The notes: generated from the sequence alone by a model not told the origin. A stretch of 64,000 nucleotides of DNA from Amnibacterium setariae (GCF_003581425.1 NZ_QXTG01000002.1:1485560-1549559), one strand, 5' to 3'. Positions 1-9,116 are shown, counted from the first letter of the stretch. Numbers and translations are program-made.

Positions 1-1
1 C

Positions 2-421
2 GCCGTGCTCGTCGTGGCCCTGCTGCTGTTCGGCCTGCCGCGGCGCAACCGGCGGAGCCGGACCGGCTCGCTGTTCGGCGACGACGACCGGCGGTCCGCC
101 GACGAGATGCGCCGCGCGGCGGAGGCGGCGGTCGCCCGCGGCGACTTCTCGCTCGCGGTGCTCGAGCGCTTCCGCGCCGTCGCTCGCGGCCTCGACGAGC
201 GGACGCTCGTCGCCGTCTTCCCCGGCACGACCGCCTCCGCGTTCGCCTCGACCGCGGCCCGCGCCTTCCCCGCGGAGCACGGCGAGCTGCAGGCCGCCGC
301 GGAGCTGTTCGACGGCGTCCGGTACGCCGACGAGACCGCGACGCGGGAGGACGCCCTCTCCGTCGCGGCGCTCGACGACCGGCTCGCCGCAGCCCGACCC
401 GCGGCGCTGGAGCCCGCGTGA
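2..421 (+). CDS. DUF4129 domain protein, C-terminal part (5' end outside window)
   Basis: The reading frame is open at the window edge, so this is the C-terminal end of a longer protein. What is visible is the end of a hydrophobic segment, a basic stretch (PRRNRR), then a soluble Ala/Arg-rich region with the pattern of DUF4129: an ADEMRRAAE helix, LAVLERFRAVARGLDERTL and a conserved TASAFA/AEHGEL region. DUF4129 proteins are membrane proteins of unknown function, often encoded next to MoxR ATPases and DUF58 proteins, as here. The stop overlaps the next start as GTGA, implying translational coupling. Family assignment rests on sequence pattern plus neighbourhood. Confidence 0.75.
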   Translation, partial: AVLVVALLLFGLPRRNRRSRTGSLFGDDDRRSADEMRRAAEAAVARGDFSLAVLERFRAVARGLDERTLVAVFPGTTASAFASTAARAFPAEHGELQAAAELFDGVRYADETATREDALSVAALDDRLAAARPAALEPA

Positions 422-1623
422 CGTCGACCGCGGCACCCGAGGCCGTCACCCCGACCGTCCGCGCCACCCTCCGCCGCGCCCGGTTCTGGATCGTCGCCGC
501 GCTCGTGGTCGCGGTGATCGGGATCGGCACCGCCGTTGTGAACTCCACGGCGTCCCTCGGCGGCGACTTCGACCCGGCGAACCCGGGTCCGGAGGGCGCC
601 CGCGCGCTCCGCAGCGTCCTCGAGCAGCAGGGCGTCCGCGTCCGCGTGACGAGCACGGTCGCGGAGAGCGGAGCCATGCCCGGCACGCTCCTCATCGACG
701 ACGCGGAGGCGGACCTGACGCCCGCCGCCTGGCGCCGGCTGCTCGACGGGCGCGAGCGCGTGGTCGTCGTCTCCCCCGGCCGCGCGGCGCTCGACGCGGT
801 GCTCCCGGGCACGCAGGCGTCGGGCAGGCCGTCCGGCCGCACGGCGAGCGCCGGCTGCGACCTGCCGCTCGCGCAGCGGGCGGGGGCGATGTCGCTGACC
901 GGCGTGCGCCTGAGCCTCCGCTCCTCCGCCTCGACCGTCTGCTTCTCCGACGGCGGCGGACGCGCCCAGCTCGTCGCGGGCGCGCACGACGGCGTGCAGG
1001 TGCTGCTCCTCGCCGACCGGGCCGCCTTCACGAACGAGCACGTCGCCGCCTCCGGCAACGCCGCCGTCGCGCTCGGGGCGCTCGGCAGCGGCCGCGACCT
1101 CGTCTGGTTCCGGCAGTCGCCGACCGACCCCGCCATCGCCGGGGCGCCGAGCCTGCAGGACCTCACCCCGCCGTGGGTGACCCCGCTCGTCGCGCTGCTG
1201 CTGCTCGGCGGCCTCGCCGCCGCGCTCTGGCAGGGCCGCCGGCTCGGCCCGATCGTCGTCGAGGCGCTGCCCGTCGCGGTCCGCTCCCGCGAGACCGTCG
1301 AGGGGCGCGCCCGCCTCTACAACCGCGGCGCCGCCCGCCTCCACGCCGCCGACGCGCTGCGCATCGGCGCGATCCGGCGGATGGCGCCGAACCTCGGCCT
1401 GTCCCGCACCGCCTCCGTGACCGAGGTGATCGACGCGACCGTGCGGCTCACCGGCCGCCCGCGGCAGCAGGTCGAGGCCGTGCTGCTCGCCGAGGAGCCC
1501 GGCGGCGACGGCGACCTCGTGCGCATCTCCGACGACCTCGCCCGGCTGGAGGCGGCCGTCCGCGCGGCCGCCGTGCCCGGCGCCTCCTCCTCCCCCACCT
1601 CCCCGACGTCTGGAGACCGATGA
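418..1623 (+). CDS. DUF4350 domain-containing membrane protein
   Basis: This 401-residue protein has one membrane segment at about residues 22-45, an extracytoplasmic domain (about 46-255) and a second membrane segment (about 257-275) followed by a cytoplasmic tail. The region after the first helix, with DFDPANPGPEGARALRSVL and an LLIDDAE strand, resembles DUF4350, a fold that may be related to glutamine-amidotransferase or GldG-like domains. It starts with GTG overlapping the upstream stop (GTGA) and ends overlapping the MoxR start (ATGA). It is probably one component of a membrane-associated MoxR/DUF58 complex. Biochemical function is unknown. Confidence 0.78.
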   Translation: MTSTAAPEAVTPTVRATLRRARFWIVAALVVAVIGIGTAVVNSTASLGGDFDPANPGPEGARALRSVLEQQGVRVRVTSTVAESGAMPGTLLIDDAEADLTPAAWRRLLDGRERVVVVSPGRAALDAVLPGTQASGRPSGRTASAGCDLPLAQRAGAMSLTGVRLSLRSSASTVCFSDGGGRAQLVAGAHDGVQVLLLADRAAFTNEHVAASGNAAVALGALGSGRDLVWFRQSPTDPAIAGAPSLQDLTPPWVTPLVALLLLGGLAAALWQGRRLGPIVVEALPVAVRSRETVEGRARLYNRGAARLHAADALRIGAIRRMAPNLGLSRTASVTEVIDATVRLTGRPRQQVEAVLLAEEPGGDGDLVRISDDLARLEAAVRAAAVPGASSSPTSPTSGDR

Positions 1624-2567
1624 CCGACGACCTTCGTGAGCGACTCGCCGCCGTCCGCACGGAGGTGGGCAAGGCCGTGGTCGGCCAGGAGGCCGCCGTC
1701 AGCGGCCTGATCGTCGCGCTGCTCGCGCGCGGCCACGTGCTGCTCGAGGGCGTGCCCGGCGTCGCGAAGACGCTGCTGGTGCGCTCCCTCTCCGCCTCCC
1801 TCGCGCTCGACACGACGCGCGTGCAGTTCACCCCGGACCTGATGCCGGGCGACGTGACCGGCTCGACCGTGTTCGACGCCGGCACGGGGAAGTTCGACTT
1901 CCGGCCCGGGCCCGTGTTCACGAACCTGCTGCTCGCCGACGAGATCAACCGCACGCCGCCGAAGACGCAGAGCGCCCTGCTCGAGGCGATGGAGGAGCGG
2001 CAGGTCACCGTCGACGGCGTCTCGCGGCCGCTGCCCGACCCCTTCCTCGTCGCGGCGACCCAGAACCCCGTCGAGTACGAGGGCACCTACACGCTGCCCG
2101 AGGCGCAGCTCGACCGCTTCCTCATGAAGATCGTGCTCGACCTGCCGGCGCGCGACCAGGAGGTGGAGGTGCTCGTGCGGCACGCGGGCGGCTTCGACCC
2201 GCGCGACCTGTCGCAGCTGCAGCCCGTCCTCACGCCGGAGCAGCTGCGCGCGGCCCGCGCGGCGGTGCGCGACGTCCGCGCGACCGACGACGTGCTCGGG
2301 TACGTCGTCGACCTCGTCCGCGGCACCCGCTCCGCGCCGTCCGTGCAGCTCGGCGTCTCGCCCCGCGGTGCCGCCGCCCTGCTCGCCGCGTCGCGGGCCT
2401 GGGCGTGGCTGCGCGGCGCGCCCGCGCTCACGCCGGACCACGTGCAGGACATGGCGCTGCCCGTGCTGCGGCACCGCATCCGTCTCCGCCCCGAGGCGGA
2501 GCTCGAGGGCATCTCCGTGGACGCGGTGCTGCGCAGCATCATCGCGACGGTCCAGGTCCCCCTGTGA
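1620..2567 (+). CDS. MoxR family AAA+ ATPase
   Basis: This 315-residue protein is a typical short MoxR ATPase. Walker A is GVPGVAKT (about 44-51), Walker B is LLLADEIN (about 103-110) and the sensor-1 strand is AATQNP (about 145-150). A winged C-terminal lid follows. MoxR proteins act as chaperone-like ATPases, usually with VWA or DUF58 partners, to assemble or activate membrane or secreted complexes. The ATG overlaps the upstream stop as ATGA, which fixes the start; a longer open frame upstream in the same phase is a shadow of the DUF4350 gene. The DUF58 gene follows after a 94-bp gap that holds a palindromic repeat. Confidence 0.93.
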   Translation: MTDDLRERLAAVRTEVGKAVVGQEAAVSGLIVALLARGHVLLEGVPGVAKTLLVRSLSASLALDTTRVQFTPDLMPGDVTGSTVFDAGTGKFDFRPGPVFTNLLLADEINRTPPKTQSALLEAMEERQVTVDGVSRPLPDPFLVAATQNPVEYEGTYTLPEAQLDRFLMKIVLDLPARDQEVEVLVRHAGGFDPRDLSQLQPVLTPEQLRAARAAVRDVRATDDVLGYVVDLVRGTRSAPSVQLGVSPRGAAALLAASRAWAWLRGAPALTPDHVQDMALPVLRHRIRLRPEAELEGISVDAVLRSIIATVQVPL

Positions 2568-2578
2568 TCGCCGCCCTC

Positions 2579-2645
2579 AGCGCGGACTTGTCACCAGACG
2601 CCCTTCTCGACGCCCGGGAAGGGCGTCTGGTGACCAGTCCGCGCT
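2579..2645. repeat. Palindromic intergenic repeat A, copy 1
   Basis: Near-perfect inverted repeat with 28-bp arms (2579-2606 and 2618-2645, one mismatch) and an 11-bp loop. The outer arm begins AGCGCGGACTTGTCACC. It fills most of the gap between the MoxR and DUF58 genes. Four related elements lie at 21573, 22619, 22691 and 22761. In RNA it would form a very strong hairpin inside the operon transcript, so it may affect expression of the downstream gene. No T-tract follows, so it is not a canonical terminator. Confidence 0.85.
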
Positions 2646-2661
2646 CCCCGGAGGTGCGGCC

Positions 2662-3993
2662 GTGGTGATCACCGGGCGGGTGCCGCTGCTGCTGCTGATC
2701 GGCGCGGTGCCCGTCGTCGTGCTCGGCTCCTTCGGCGCCGGCTGGGCGGTCGGCACCCTCGTCGGCTGGCTCGCCCTGGTCGTGCTCCTCGTCGTGCTCG
2801 ACACCGCGCTGGCCACGAGCCCGCGGCGGGTGCGGCTGGACCGCGAGCTGCCCGGCGCCGTCCGGCTCGGCGAGCCGACGGAGGCGACCCTGCTCGTCAC
2901 GAACCCGGGCACGCGGGCGATCCGCGGGCTGCTGCGCGACGCCTGGCAGCCCTCCGCGGGCGCGACCCCGACCCGCTGGGCGCTCGACCTGCCCGGCGGC
3001 GAGCGCCGCGCCTTCCGCGCGACCCTCGTGCCCGTCCGCCGTGGCGAGCGCCGCGCCGAGCAGGTCACCGTCCGGTCGCTCGGCCCGCTCCGCGTCGCCG
3101 GGCGTCAGGCGACCCTGAAGGCGCCCGGAGCCGTGCGGGTGCTGCCGCCCTTCCGGTCGCGCCGCCACCTCCCGAGCCGGCTCGCGCGGCTCCGGGAGCT
3201 CGACGGCCGCACGCTGCTGCAGGTCCGCGGGCAGGGCACCGAGTTCGACTCGATCCGCGACTACGTCCGCGGCGACGACGTGCGCTCGATCGACTGGCGT
3301 GCGACCGCCCGCAACCCCGCGCTGCCGGGGGCCGGGCAGCGCCTCATGGTGCGCACGTGGCGGCCGGAACGCGACCGTCGGGTCGTCGTGGTGGTCGACT
3401 CCGGCCGCACCTCCGCGGCACGCATCGACGACGAGCCGCGACTCGACACGGCGTTCGAGTCGACCCTGCTGCTCACGGCCCTCGCGGCCCGGGCCGGCGA
3501 CCGCACGGACCTGCTCGTCTGGGACCGCCGCGTCCGAGCCCGCGTGCACGCCGCCGCGCCGTCGGACGTGCTGCACCGGATGGTCGACGCGATGGCGCCC
3601 GTCGAGCCCGAGCTGCTCGAGACCGACTGGTCGGGCGTGCCCGCGCAGGTCCGCGCCCTCACCTCGCAGCGGGCCCTCGTGGTGCTGATCACCTCGCTCG
3701 AGGGGTCCGGCACCGCCCGGGCGCTGCTCACGATGCTCCCCCAGCTGACCAGCCGGCACCTCGTCGTGATCGCCTCCGTCACCGATCCGGCCGTCGTCGC
3801 GATGACCGAGGAGCGCGGGAACCTCGACGAGACGTACCTCGCCGCGGCGGCCGAGCGGACCCTGCTCGACACGGACCGGATCGCCGCGGCGGCGCAGCGG
3901 CTCGGCGCGCAGGTCGTCACCGCGCCTCCCGCGGACCTGCCGCCCGCGCTCGCCGACCGGTACCTCGCCTTGAAGGCGGCTGGACGCCTCTAG
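2662..3993 (+). CDS. DUF58 domain-containing protein
   Basis: About 443 residues. Two hydrophobic helices lie at the N-terminus (about 5-45), followed by a soluble region and the DUF58 signature FDSIRDYVRGDDVRSIDW near residue 195. A von Willebrand A-like strand (VVVVVDSGRT, about 240) follows. DUF58 proteins are membrane-anchored VWA-like partners of MoxR ATPases. The GTG at 2662 is chosen because GGAGG lies 7 nt upstream; a longer open frame upstream overlaps moxR and the palindromic repeat and has no support. It is the last gene of the DUF4129-DUF4350-MoxR-DUF58 operon. Confidence 0.88.
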   Translation: MVITGRVPLLLLIGAVPVVVLGSFGAGWAVGTLVGWLALVVLLVVLDTALATSPRRVRLDRELPGAVRLGEPTEATLLVTNPGTRAIRGLLRDAWQPSAGATPTRWALDLPGGERRAFRATLVPVRRGERRAEQVTVRSLGPLRVAGRQATLKAPGAVRVLPPFRSRRHLPSRLARLRELDGRTLLQVRGQGTEFDSIRDYVRGDDVRSIDWRATARNPALPGAGQRLMVRTWRPERDRRVVVVVDSGRTSAARIDDEPRLDTAFESTLLLTALAARAGDRTDLLVWDRRVRARVHAAAPSDVLHRMVDAMAPVEPELLETDWSGVPAQVRALTSQRALVVLITSLEGSGTARALLTMLPQLTSRHLVVIASVTDPAVVAMTEERGNLDETYLAAAAERTLLDTDRIAAAAQRLGAQVVTAPPADLPPALADRYLALKAAGRL

Positions 3994-3998
3994 CGCTC

Positions 3999-4042
3999 GC
4001 ACGACCTGCACGGAACCCTTTGACCGGCGACTCAGGTCGTGC
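3999..4042 (+). terminator. Possible transcription terminator after the DUF58 operon
   Basis: A 10-bp perfect inverted repeat (GCACGACCTG at 3999-4008 and its complement at 4033-4042) sits just after the DUF58 stop. The loop is long (24 nt) and there is no T-tract, so this is only a candidate. Confidence 0.35.
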
Positions 4043-4097
4043 TGGCCGCCTGCCCAGCCTGATCGGCGACCGTTGAGCGATCGGATCCGGAGGGGAC

Positions 4098-4523
4098 ATG
4101 ATCACGAGCGAGGACATCGACCGCATCATCGGCGCGGACGCCCTGGACAGCCAGGACGACCGTATCGGTGAAGTCAGCCAGGTCTATGTGGACGAGTCGA
4201 CCGACAACCCGACGTGGGTGAGCGTGCGGCTGGGGCTGCTGAGCGGTGCCGAGGTGCTCGTGCCCCTGGACGACGCGGAGTGGGACGACCACGCGCTGCA
4301 CGTCACCGTCGAGCGGCAGACCGCGCGGGAGGCCCCGCGCAAGGAGATGGACGAGCCGCTGACCGAGGCGGAGCAGGAGCGGCTGTACACGCACTACGGC
4401 ATCCCCACGGTGCGGCACCCGCGGTCGGAGCTCGGCCTGATGGAGGTCGACCCGGACGACGTCTGCTACGCCGTGCACGAGGACGCCGCCGTGGAGGCAC
4501 GGGACCTCACGCGGGCGTCGTGA
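4098..4523 (+). CDS. PRC-barrel domain-containing protein
   Basis: This 141-residue acidic protein has an N-terminal PRC-barrel-like domain: GADALDSQDDRIGEVSQVYVD, then WVSVRLGLLSGAEVLVPL (about 10-60). The C-terminal half is helical and charged. PRC-barrel proteins are small beta-barrels in stress or RNA-associated proteins; the role here is unknown. GGAGGGG lies 5 nt before the ATG, giving a good ribosome site. Its 3' end overlaps by 17 bp the 3' end of the convergent secreted-protein gene. Confidence 0.8.
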   Translation: MITSEDIDRIIGADALDSQDDRIGEVSQVYVDESTDNPTWVSVRLGLLSGAEVLVPLDDAEWDDHALHVTVERQTAREAPRKEMDEPLTEAEQERLYTHYGIPTVRHPRSELGLMEVDPDDVCYAVHEDAAVEARDLTRAS

Positions 4524-5340
4524 GGGCGGTCCGCTCCACGACGACCAGCACGCGCTGCGGCGGCGTCGTACCGCTGACGGCGCCGGCGACCGTGATCCAG
4601 GGCCCGTCGGCGAACCGGTACTCGGCCGAGTAGACCACCGTCACCGCTGCCCGTCGGTCGGCACGGGATCGGTAGACGTGACTCGTGCGCGTCTCGGTCA
4701 GCTCCTCCTGGCCCAACGATGCCCACGAGCCGCCGGCCGTGGAGGTGGCGCGGGTCGAGCCGTCGCCGTAGTCGAAGCGGTAGGCCCGAGGCGTGAAGCG
4801 CACCTGCGCCGTGTTCCCGAGCAGCTCTCCGGACACCGTGATCGGGGTGGACTCGACCCAGAAGTTCGCCGGGACCCCGATCACCGCCCATCCGTCGGGC
4901 TCGGCGCGCAGGGTCGCGGTCGCGGGCAGGAACCGGGCGACGTCGGCGATCGTGACGGTCGCCGCGGGAGCCCCGGGCGTTCCCGGCTGCGCGGGATCGA
5001 TCGGGATGAGCGGGTTGAGCAGGTTCGTGGCACGCAGGTCGCACGACTGCCCGGCGCCGTAGCAGGCCGCATCGAGCAGCGCCTGGAGCTCGTCATCGGT
5101 CAACGGCCGCCCCGGTCCGCCCGGCCGCGCGGGGGTGCCCTTCGAGCCGCCGGTGCCGGAGTGGACGGTGCCGACGACGTCGACCCCGGTCCCGTTGGAG
5201 GTGCCGGAGGTGCAGAGGCCAGCACGTGCCAGCGCGCCTGAACATGGTGGAGAAGCCGCCCCCGCGACATCTGCGCTACCAGTGACAGAAGCTGTGATTA
5301 CAGCTGCCACCACCGCTAGCAGATTGAGTCGCCTGCCCAA
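4507..5340 (-). CDS. Secreted PKD-like hypothetical protein
   Basis: This 277-residue protein has an N-terminal signal peptide (RR, hydrophobic stretch, cleavage likely near residue 28, AGAAS), a Gly/Pro-rich linker, then a beta-rich C-terminal region with YRFDYGDGSTRA near residue 187, the hallmark of PKD-like folds. Two cysteines near residues 93 and 100 could form a disulfide. It is probably extracellular and adhesive or structural; no enzyme motif is visible. The start is TTG with GGAG upstream, and it overlaps the end of the lipoprotein gene by 25 bp, suggesting coupled translation. Confidence 0.7.
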   Translation of the reverse strand: MGRRLNLLAVVAAVITASVTGSADVAGAASPPCSGALARAGLCTSGTSNGTGVDVVGTVHSGTGGSKGTPARPGGPGRPLTDDELQALLDAACYGAGQSCDLRATNLLNPLIPIDPAQPGTPGAPAATVTIADVARFLPATATLRAEPDGWAVIGVPANFWVESTPITVSGELLGNTAQVRFTPRAYRFDYGDGSTRATSTAGGSWASLGQEELTETRTSHVYRSRADRRAAVTVVYSAEYRFADGPWITVAGAVSGTTPPQRVLVVVERTALTTPA

Positions 5341-5861
5341 GTTCCGTTCTCCATCAGGATCACCCTGCGATTCCGCACGGCGAACGAGGGCAAAAACGTC
5401 TGCCGCCCTGGCCTACTTTTTGGCGTCACGTCCTTGCCCGCCTCATTCACAAGCCGCACGTCCGAGAGGTCGATACATGCGTATGCCGTCAGCTTGCCGT
5501 CGCGAAGGTTGGCCGACTGCTGCTGGAACTTGATCAGCTTGGTTGCCCCGGTGGTGTGAAGTCCGCGAGCAGACAGCTGCTCAAAGGACTTCGACTCCTC
5601 CTCGTATGCTGCGGTTGAGAGATAGGACCGCAAGCGCGAGTAGCCCTCGTTACCGGCCTCCGAAACGACCTCGAGGTCATTCAGGTAGCGGCGATAAGTC
5701 GCTTCCGCGCTACGCACAAGACCCTGCTCGTTTAATGTCTCCTGCGTGACCGAAGTTTCCTGGGGCGACTGCGTCGGCACGGTCTCCGGGGTGCATCCGG
5801 CGAGTACGCACGCACCCACCGTCAGAGCAAGCGCCGCTGCAAGGCGCACCCTCCCGATCAC
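5316..5861 (-). CDS. Putative lipoprotein
   Basis: This 181-residue protein has a signal peptide with a lipobox (VLAGC, lipidated Cys at 23), then a Thr/Gln/Ser-rich linker and a helical domain (about 45-100) followed by a beta region including LTAYACIDLSDVRLV. The pattern of a Thr/Pro tether, helical stalk and compact beta domain is common in actinobacterial lipoproteins of unknown function. It starts with GTG and precedes the PKD-like secreted protein in one operon with 25 bp overlap, so the two may act together at the cell surface. No specific family is recognised. Confidence 0.72.
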   Translation of the reverse strand: MIGRVRLAAALALTVGACVLAGCTPETVPTQSPQETSVTQETLNEQGLVRSAEATYRRYLNDLEVVSEAGNEGYSRLRSYLSTAAYEEESKSFEQLSARGLHTTGATKLIKFQQQSANLRDGKLTAYACIDLSDVRLVNEAGKDVTPKSRPGRQTFLPSFAVRNRRVILMENGTWAGDSIC

Positions 5862-5979
5862 ACGGTCAAGTTAGGCCACACCCGCCGCCCCAGACGAGGG
5901 TTCTCCACAGGCCACCGGCTCGAGTTACCAGTTCTTGCGGGTCGAAGGCCCCTTCAGGTCGCGAGAAGTGGCAACTCGG

Positions 5980-6975
5980 TCAGTCGGCGATGATGCGGCG
6001 CGCGCCCGCGGCGAAGGGGTCGAGGTCGCCCGTCTCCCCCGCGCGCACGGCCCGGCCCCCGACGAAGACCATGTAGAAGAGGAACGCGGCGAGGGCGAGC
6101 GCGCCGATGCCGATCTTGACCGGCCAGGGCAGCGGCGAGGGCGTCACGAAGCCCTCGAGGATGCCGGATACGAAGAGCGAGATCGTCAGCCCGACGGCGA
6201 TGATGAACATCGCCCGCCCGTCCTCGGCGAGCGCCTGCCCGCGGGTCCGCGCTCCCGGCGCGATCCACGCCCAGAACACCCGCATCCCGGCGGCCGCGGC
6301 GACGAAGACGCTGGTCAGTTCGAGCAGCCCGTGCGGCGCGATGTAGAGGAAGAACGTGTCGGCGTGGCCGTAGCCGATGAGGATGCCGCCGGTGAGGCCG
6401 ACGTTCATCGCGTTCTGCAGCAGCACGTAGGGCACGTAGAAGCCGAGGATGCCGAAGGCGATGCACTGCGCGGCGATGAACGCGTTGTTCGTCCAGACCT
6501 GCCCGGTGAACGAGGCCGCCGGGTTCTCGCTGTAGTACGCGGTGAAGCCGGTGTTCACGAGCTTCCGCAGGTCGGCGTCCGTGCCGAGCGCGGCGCGGAC
6601 CGACGGGTCGTTGGCCGACCAGACGCCGTAGGCGACCGCGACGACCGCGCTGGCGGCCGCGGCCCAGAACGTCCACCACCGCACGCGGTACAGCGCGGCG
6701 GGCAGCTGCAGGAGGAAGAACGCGGGCAGCTGGCTCACCACGTTGCGGCCGGTGCCCGTGAACCGCATCCGGGCACGTGACAGCGAGACCGACAGCCGGT
6801 CGCCGAGCGGCACGGAGCCGGCGGTCGTCGTGATCTCGGAGAGGTCCGCGGCGCCGTCCTGGTAGCGGACGATCAGCTCGTCGCTGTCGCGGCCGTCGAG
6901 CCGCCCCTTGCCGGCGAGCGCGTCCAGGCGCTCCCACTCGGCCTGCCGGGCGGAGCGGAGCGCGTCCAGATCCAC
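5980..6975 (-). CDS. Stage II sporulation protein M-like (SpoIIM/DUF95) membrane protein
   Basis: 331 residues: a soluble N-terminal helical region (about 1-90, beginning MDLDALRSARQAEWERL), then several hydrophobic segments, ending in a short tail. The central motif with VGLTGGILIGYG and FLYIAPHGLLELTSVF is characteristic of DUF95/SpoIIM. In non-sporulating actinobacteria this family often sits beside RDD, MoxR and DUF58 genes; here it is divergent from an RDD gene and about 2 kb from the MoxR operon. Its function outside sporulation is unknown. A start upstream of a GC-rich divergent promoter region is consistent with the chosen ATG. Confidence 0.88.
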   Translation of the reverse strand: MDLDALRSARQAEWERLDALAGKGRLDGRDSDELIVRYQDGAADLSEITTTAGSVPLGDRLSVSLSRARMRFTGTGRNVVSQLPAFFLLQLPAALYRVRWWTFWAAAASAVVAVAYGVWSANDPSVRAALGTDADLRKLVNTGFTAYYSENPAASFTGQVWTNNAFIAAQCIAFGILGFYVPYVLLQNAMNVGLTGGILIGYGHADTFFLYIAPHGLLELTSVFVAAAAGMRVFWAWIAPGARTRGQALAEDGRAMFIIAVGLTISLFVSGILEGFVTPSPLPWPVKIGIGALALAAFLFYMVFVGGRAVRAGETGDLDPFAAGARRIIAD

Positions 6976-7081
6976 AGATGGAGCCTACGGGCACCTCCTG
7001 CAGCCCGCGCGGCGCCTCGGGCCCCAGAAGACGGGAGGAGGCGAGCGCCCCGCGGTCGCAGGGCGCCGGTAGGTTCGGGGC

Positions 7082-7903
7082 GTGGCCGACACCGCTCCGG
7101 ACGATCTCGGCATCGTCACGGGCGAGGCCGTCGCCCTCGAGGTCCGCTCGACCAGCTGGCCGCTGCGGGCGCTCGGCGCGCTCATCGACTTCCTCTGCGA
7201 GCTCGGCCTCTTCCTCGCGCTGATGTTCGGCGTCCTCGCCCTGCTGGACTTCGACCAGGCGCTCTCCCGGGCGCTGCTGATCATCGACCTCGTGCTCTCG
7301 TTCGTGATCGCGCCGACGATCCTCGAGACCGCCACGCGCGGCCGCTCGGTCGGCAAGCTCGCGATCGGCTCGCGCATCGTCCGGGACGACGGCGGCGGCA
7401 TCGCGATGCGGCACGCCTTCATCCGCGCGCTGAGCGGCGTCGTCGAGATCGTGTTCACGCTCGGCGGCCTGGCCGCCGTGGTCGGTCTGCTGAACCGGCG
7501 CGCGAAACGGGTCGGCGACCTCCTGGCCGGCACGGTGAGCCAGCACGAGCGCGTCCCGAGGCCCGTCGAGAACGCGGTCGGGGTGCCGGACTCGCTCACG
7601 GAGTGGGCCGCGATCGCCGACGTCGCGCGCCTGCCCGACCCGCTCGCCCGTCGCATCGCGGCCTTCCTGGCGCAGGCGCCCCGGATGGTACCCGCGAGCC
7701 GTTCCCGCCTCGCCTCGGAGCTGGCTGCGGAGGCGGCGCCGTACGTGGCACCGGCTGTCGAGACGTCGCCGGAGCTGCTGCTCGCCGCGATCGCCGCGAT
7801 CCGGCGCGACCGGGAGTTCACGGCGCTGATGCTCGAGCGTCAGCGCTTCGAGGACCTCGCGGCGACGCTCTCCGCGACGCCGCACGGCTTCCCCGACCGC
7901 TGA
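7082..7903 (+). CDS. RDD family membrane protein
   Basis: This 273-residue protein begins with GTG and has the RDD core: an Arg in the first helix (RSTSWPLRALGALIDFL), an Asp at its end, and later Asp residues between helices (VLALLDFDQALSRA). Three membrane segments lie at about 25-55, 60-85 and 125-145, and RGRSVGKLAIGSRIV is a typical RDD signature. The C-terminal 110 residues are soluble and lack a known domain. It is divergent from the SpoIIM-like gene, a common actinobacterial pairing. RDD proteins are thought to be transport-related or membrane-scaffold proteins. Confidence 0.88.
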   Translation: MADTAPDDLGIVTGEAVALEVRSTSWPLRALGALIDFLCELGLFLALMFGVLALLDFDQALSRALLIIDLVLSFVIAPTILETATRGRSVGKLAIGSRIVRDDGGGIAMRHAFIRALSGVVEIVFTLGGLAAVVGLLNRRAKRVGDLLAGTVSQHERVPRPVENAVGVPDSLTEWAAIADVARLPDPLARRIAAFLAQAPRMVPASRSRLASELAAEAAPYVAPAVETSPELLLAAIAAIRRDREFTALMLERQRFEDLAATLSATPHGFPDR

Positions 7904-7908
7904 GCCGT

Positions 7909-9054
7909 TCAGCCGACCGGCAGCTCGACCCGCCGCTCGGTGCCGTCCGCGAGCCAGGTGACCTGCACTGACACCTTCCGCCCTTCGACCCGGAGGACGG
8001 AGAACGGCAGCGAGCCGCCGGGCTCGACCGGCTTCCCGCGCGTCTCCACGGGCCGGACGAGGTGGCGGTCCTCCCCCGCGCCCTCGATGACCGCCTGCTC
8101 CGCGGTCGCGCCGCCGACGTTGACCGCCTCGTAGCGCTGCCGGCCGACCGCCCGCACCTCGAAGCGGGCGGGGCCCGACGGCCGCTTCGTCGCCCGGTCG
8201 GGCGCGGAGTACGTGCCGCGGGAGCGGGAGGGCAGCGGGATCGCGCCCGTTCGGAGGGCCTCGGCCCAGTCCAGGGGCGGTGCGTCCCGCGCGCCCGCTG
8301 TGACCTGGCCGGTCGCGGAGCGGACCGTCGGCTCCGGCTCCGGCTCCGGCTCGGGCTCCGGCTCTGGGCGGGGCTGCGGGGCCGCCGCGGGCTCAAACTC
8401 GGACTCGGGCGCGGGCTCGGGCTCGGGCTCGGACTCGAGCTCGGGGGCCGGCTCGGGCCCCGACTCCGACCGGAGCTCCGGCTCCGGTTCGCGCTGCTCC
8501 TCGAGGTCTGAGACCACCGCGGGCGCCGGCGCCGGCCGGGGCTCGGGCTGCGGAGCGGAAGCGGCCGGGCCGGGTGCCGCGATCACCGGAGCAGGAGACG
8601 CCGGCGCCGGTGCGGGAGCAGCGGCCGGCTCCGGTGCGGCCTGGGCAGCAGACCCGGAGGCAGCGGGCGCCGGCGCGACGGGAGACTCGGTGATCGGCGG
8701 TCTCGGCTCGACCACGCGCTGCTCGGTCGGCGACTCGTCGACCGGCGTCTGCGCGACCCGCGGCGGCAGCATGAGCGGCCCGGTCGGCAGATCGGCGACG
8801 TCGCCGAGCGACCGGACCTGCAGCGCGTTCAGCCGGTCGACCACGTTCTGCGCGGACCGGGCGGCCTGCTCCGCCTGCGTGCGCGCCTGGAGCGCCGCCT
8901 CCTCGGCTGCGGAGGCGCGCTGGCGGATGAGCGTCGCGCGCCGCAGAGCTGCTGTCCCCTGCACGTACCCGATGACGCCGCCGACGAGGCCGAGCGCGCC
9001 CAGGACGACGGCGATGATCGACACGATCAGCGCCGCGGACGCGTTCTGCTCCAC
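7909..9054 (-). CDS. Membrane protein with coiled coil and Pro/Glu-rich repeats
   Basis: 381 residues. One N-terminal membrane helix (about 8-32) is followed by an Ala/Arg/Glu-rich predicted coiled coil (about 42-80), a low-complexity Pro/Glu/Ala linker (about 110-250) and a compact C-terminal beta-rich domain (about 275-381). The C-terminal part ([28 protein letters not shown]...[19 protein letters not shown]) looks like a small Ig-like sandwich. No family is recognised. The linker is encoded by hexamer-like DNA repeats and could vary in length. The 3' end faces the RDD gene with a 5-bp gap. Confidence 0.65.
   Translation of the reverse strand: MEQNASAALIVSIIAVVLGALGLVGGVIGYVQGTAALRRATLIRQRASAAEEAALQARTQAEQAARSAQNVVDRLNALQVRSLGDVADLPTGPLMLPPRVAQTPVDESPTEQRVVEPRPPITESPVAPAPAASGSAAQAAPEPAAAPAPAPASPAPVIAAPGPAASAPQPEPRPAPAPAVVSDLEEQREPEPELRSESGPEPAPELESEPEPEPAPESEFEPAAAPQPRPEPEPEPEPEPEPTVRSATGQVTAGARDAPPLDWAEALRTGAIPLPSRSRGTYSAPDRATKRPSGPARFEVRAVGRQRYEAVNVGGATAEQAVIEGAGEDRHLVRPVETRGKPVEPGGSLPFSVLRVEGRKVSVQVTWLADGTERRVELPVG
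8330..8500. repeat. Low-complexity repeat coding the Pro/Glu linker
   Basis: Within the Pro/Glu-rich gene this stretch is made of imperfect tandem GGCTCC/GGCTCG hexamers, encoding Glu-Pro and Pro-Glu alternation. Slippage here would lengthen or shorten the linker in frame. Boundaries are approximate. Confidence 0.6.
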
Positions 9055-9116
9055 GGCTCAACGCTATCGATCCGCCGACGACGTCCGCAGTCCCCCGCCT
9101 CCGGTCGCCGAGGCAG

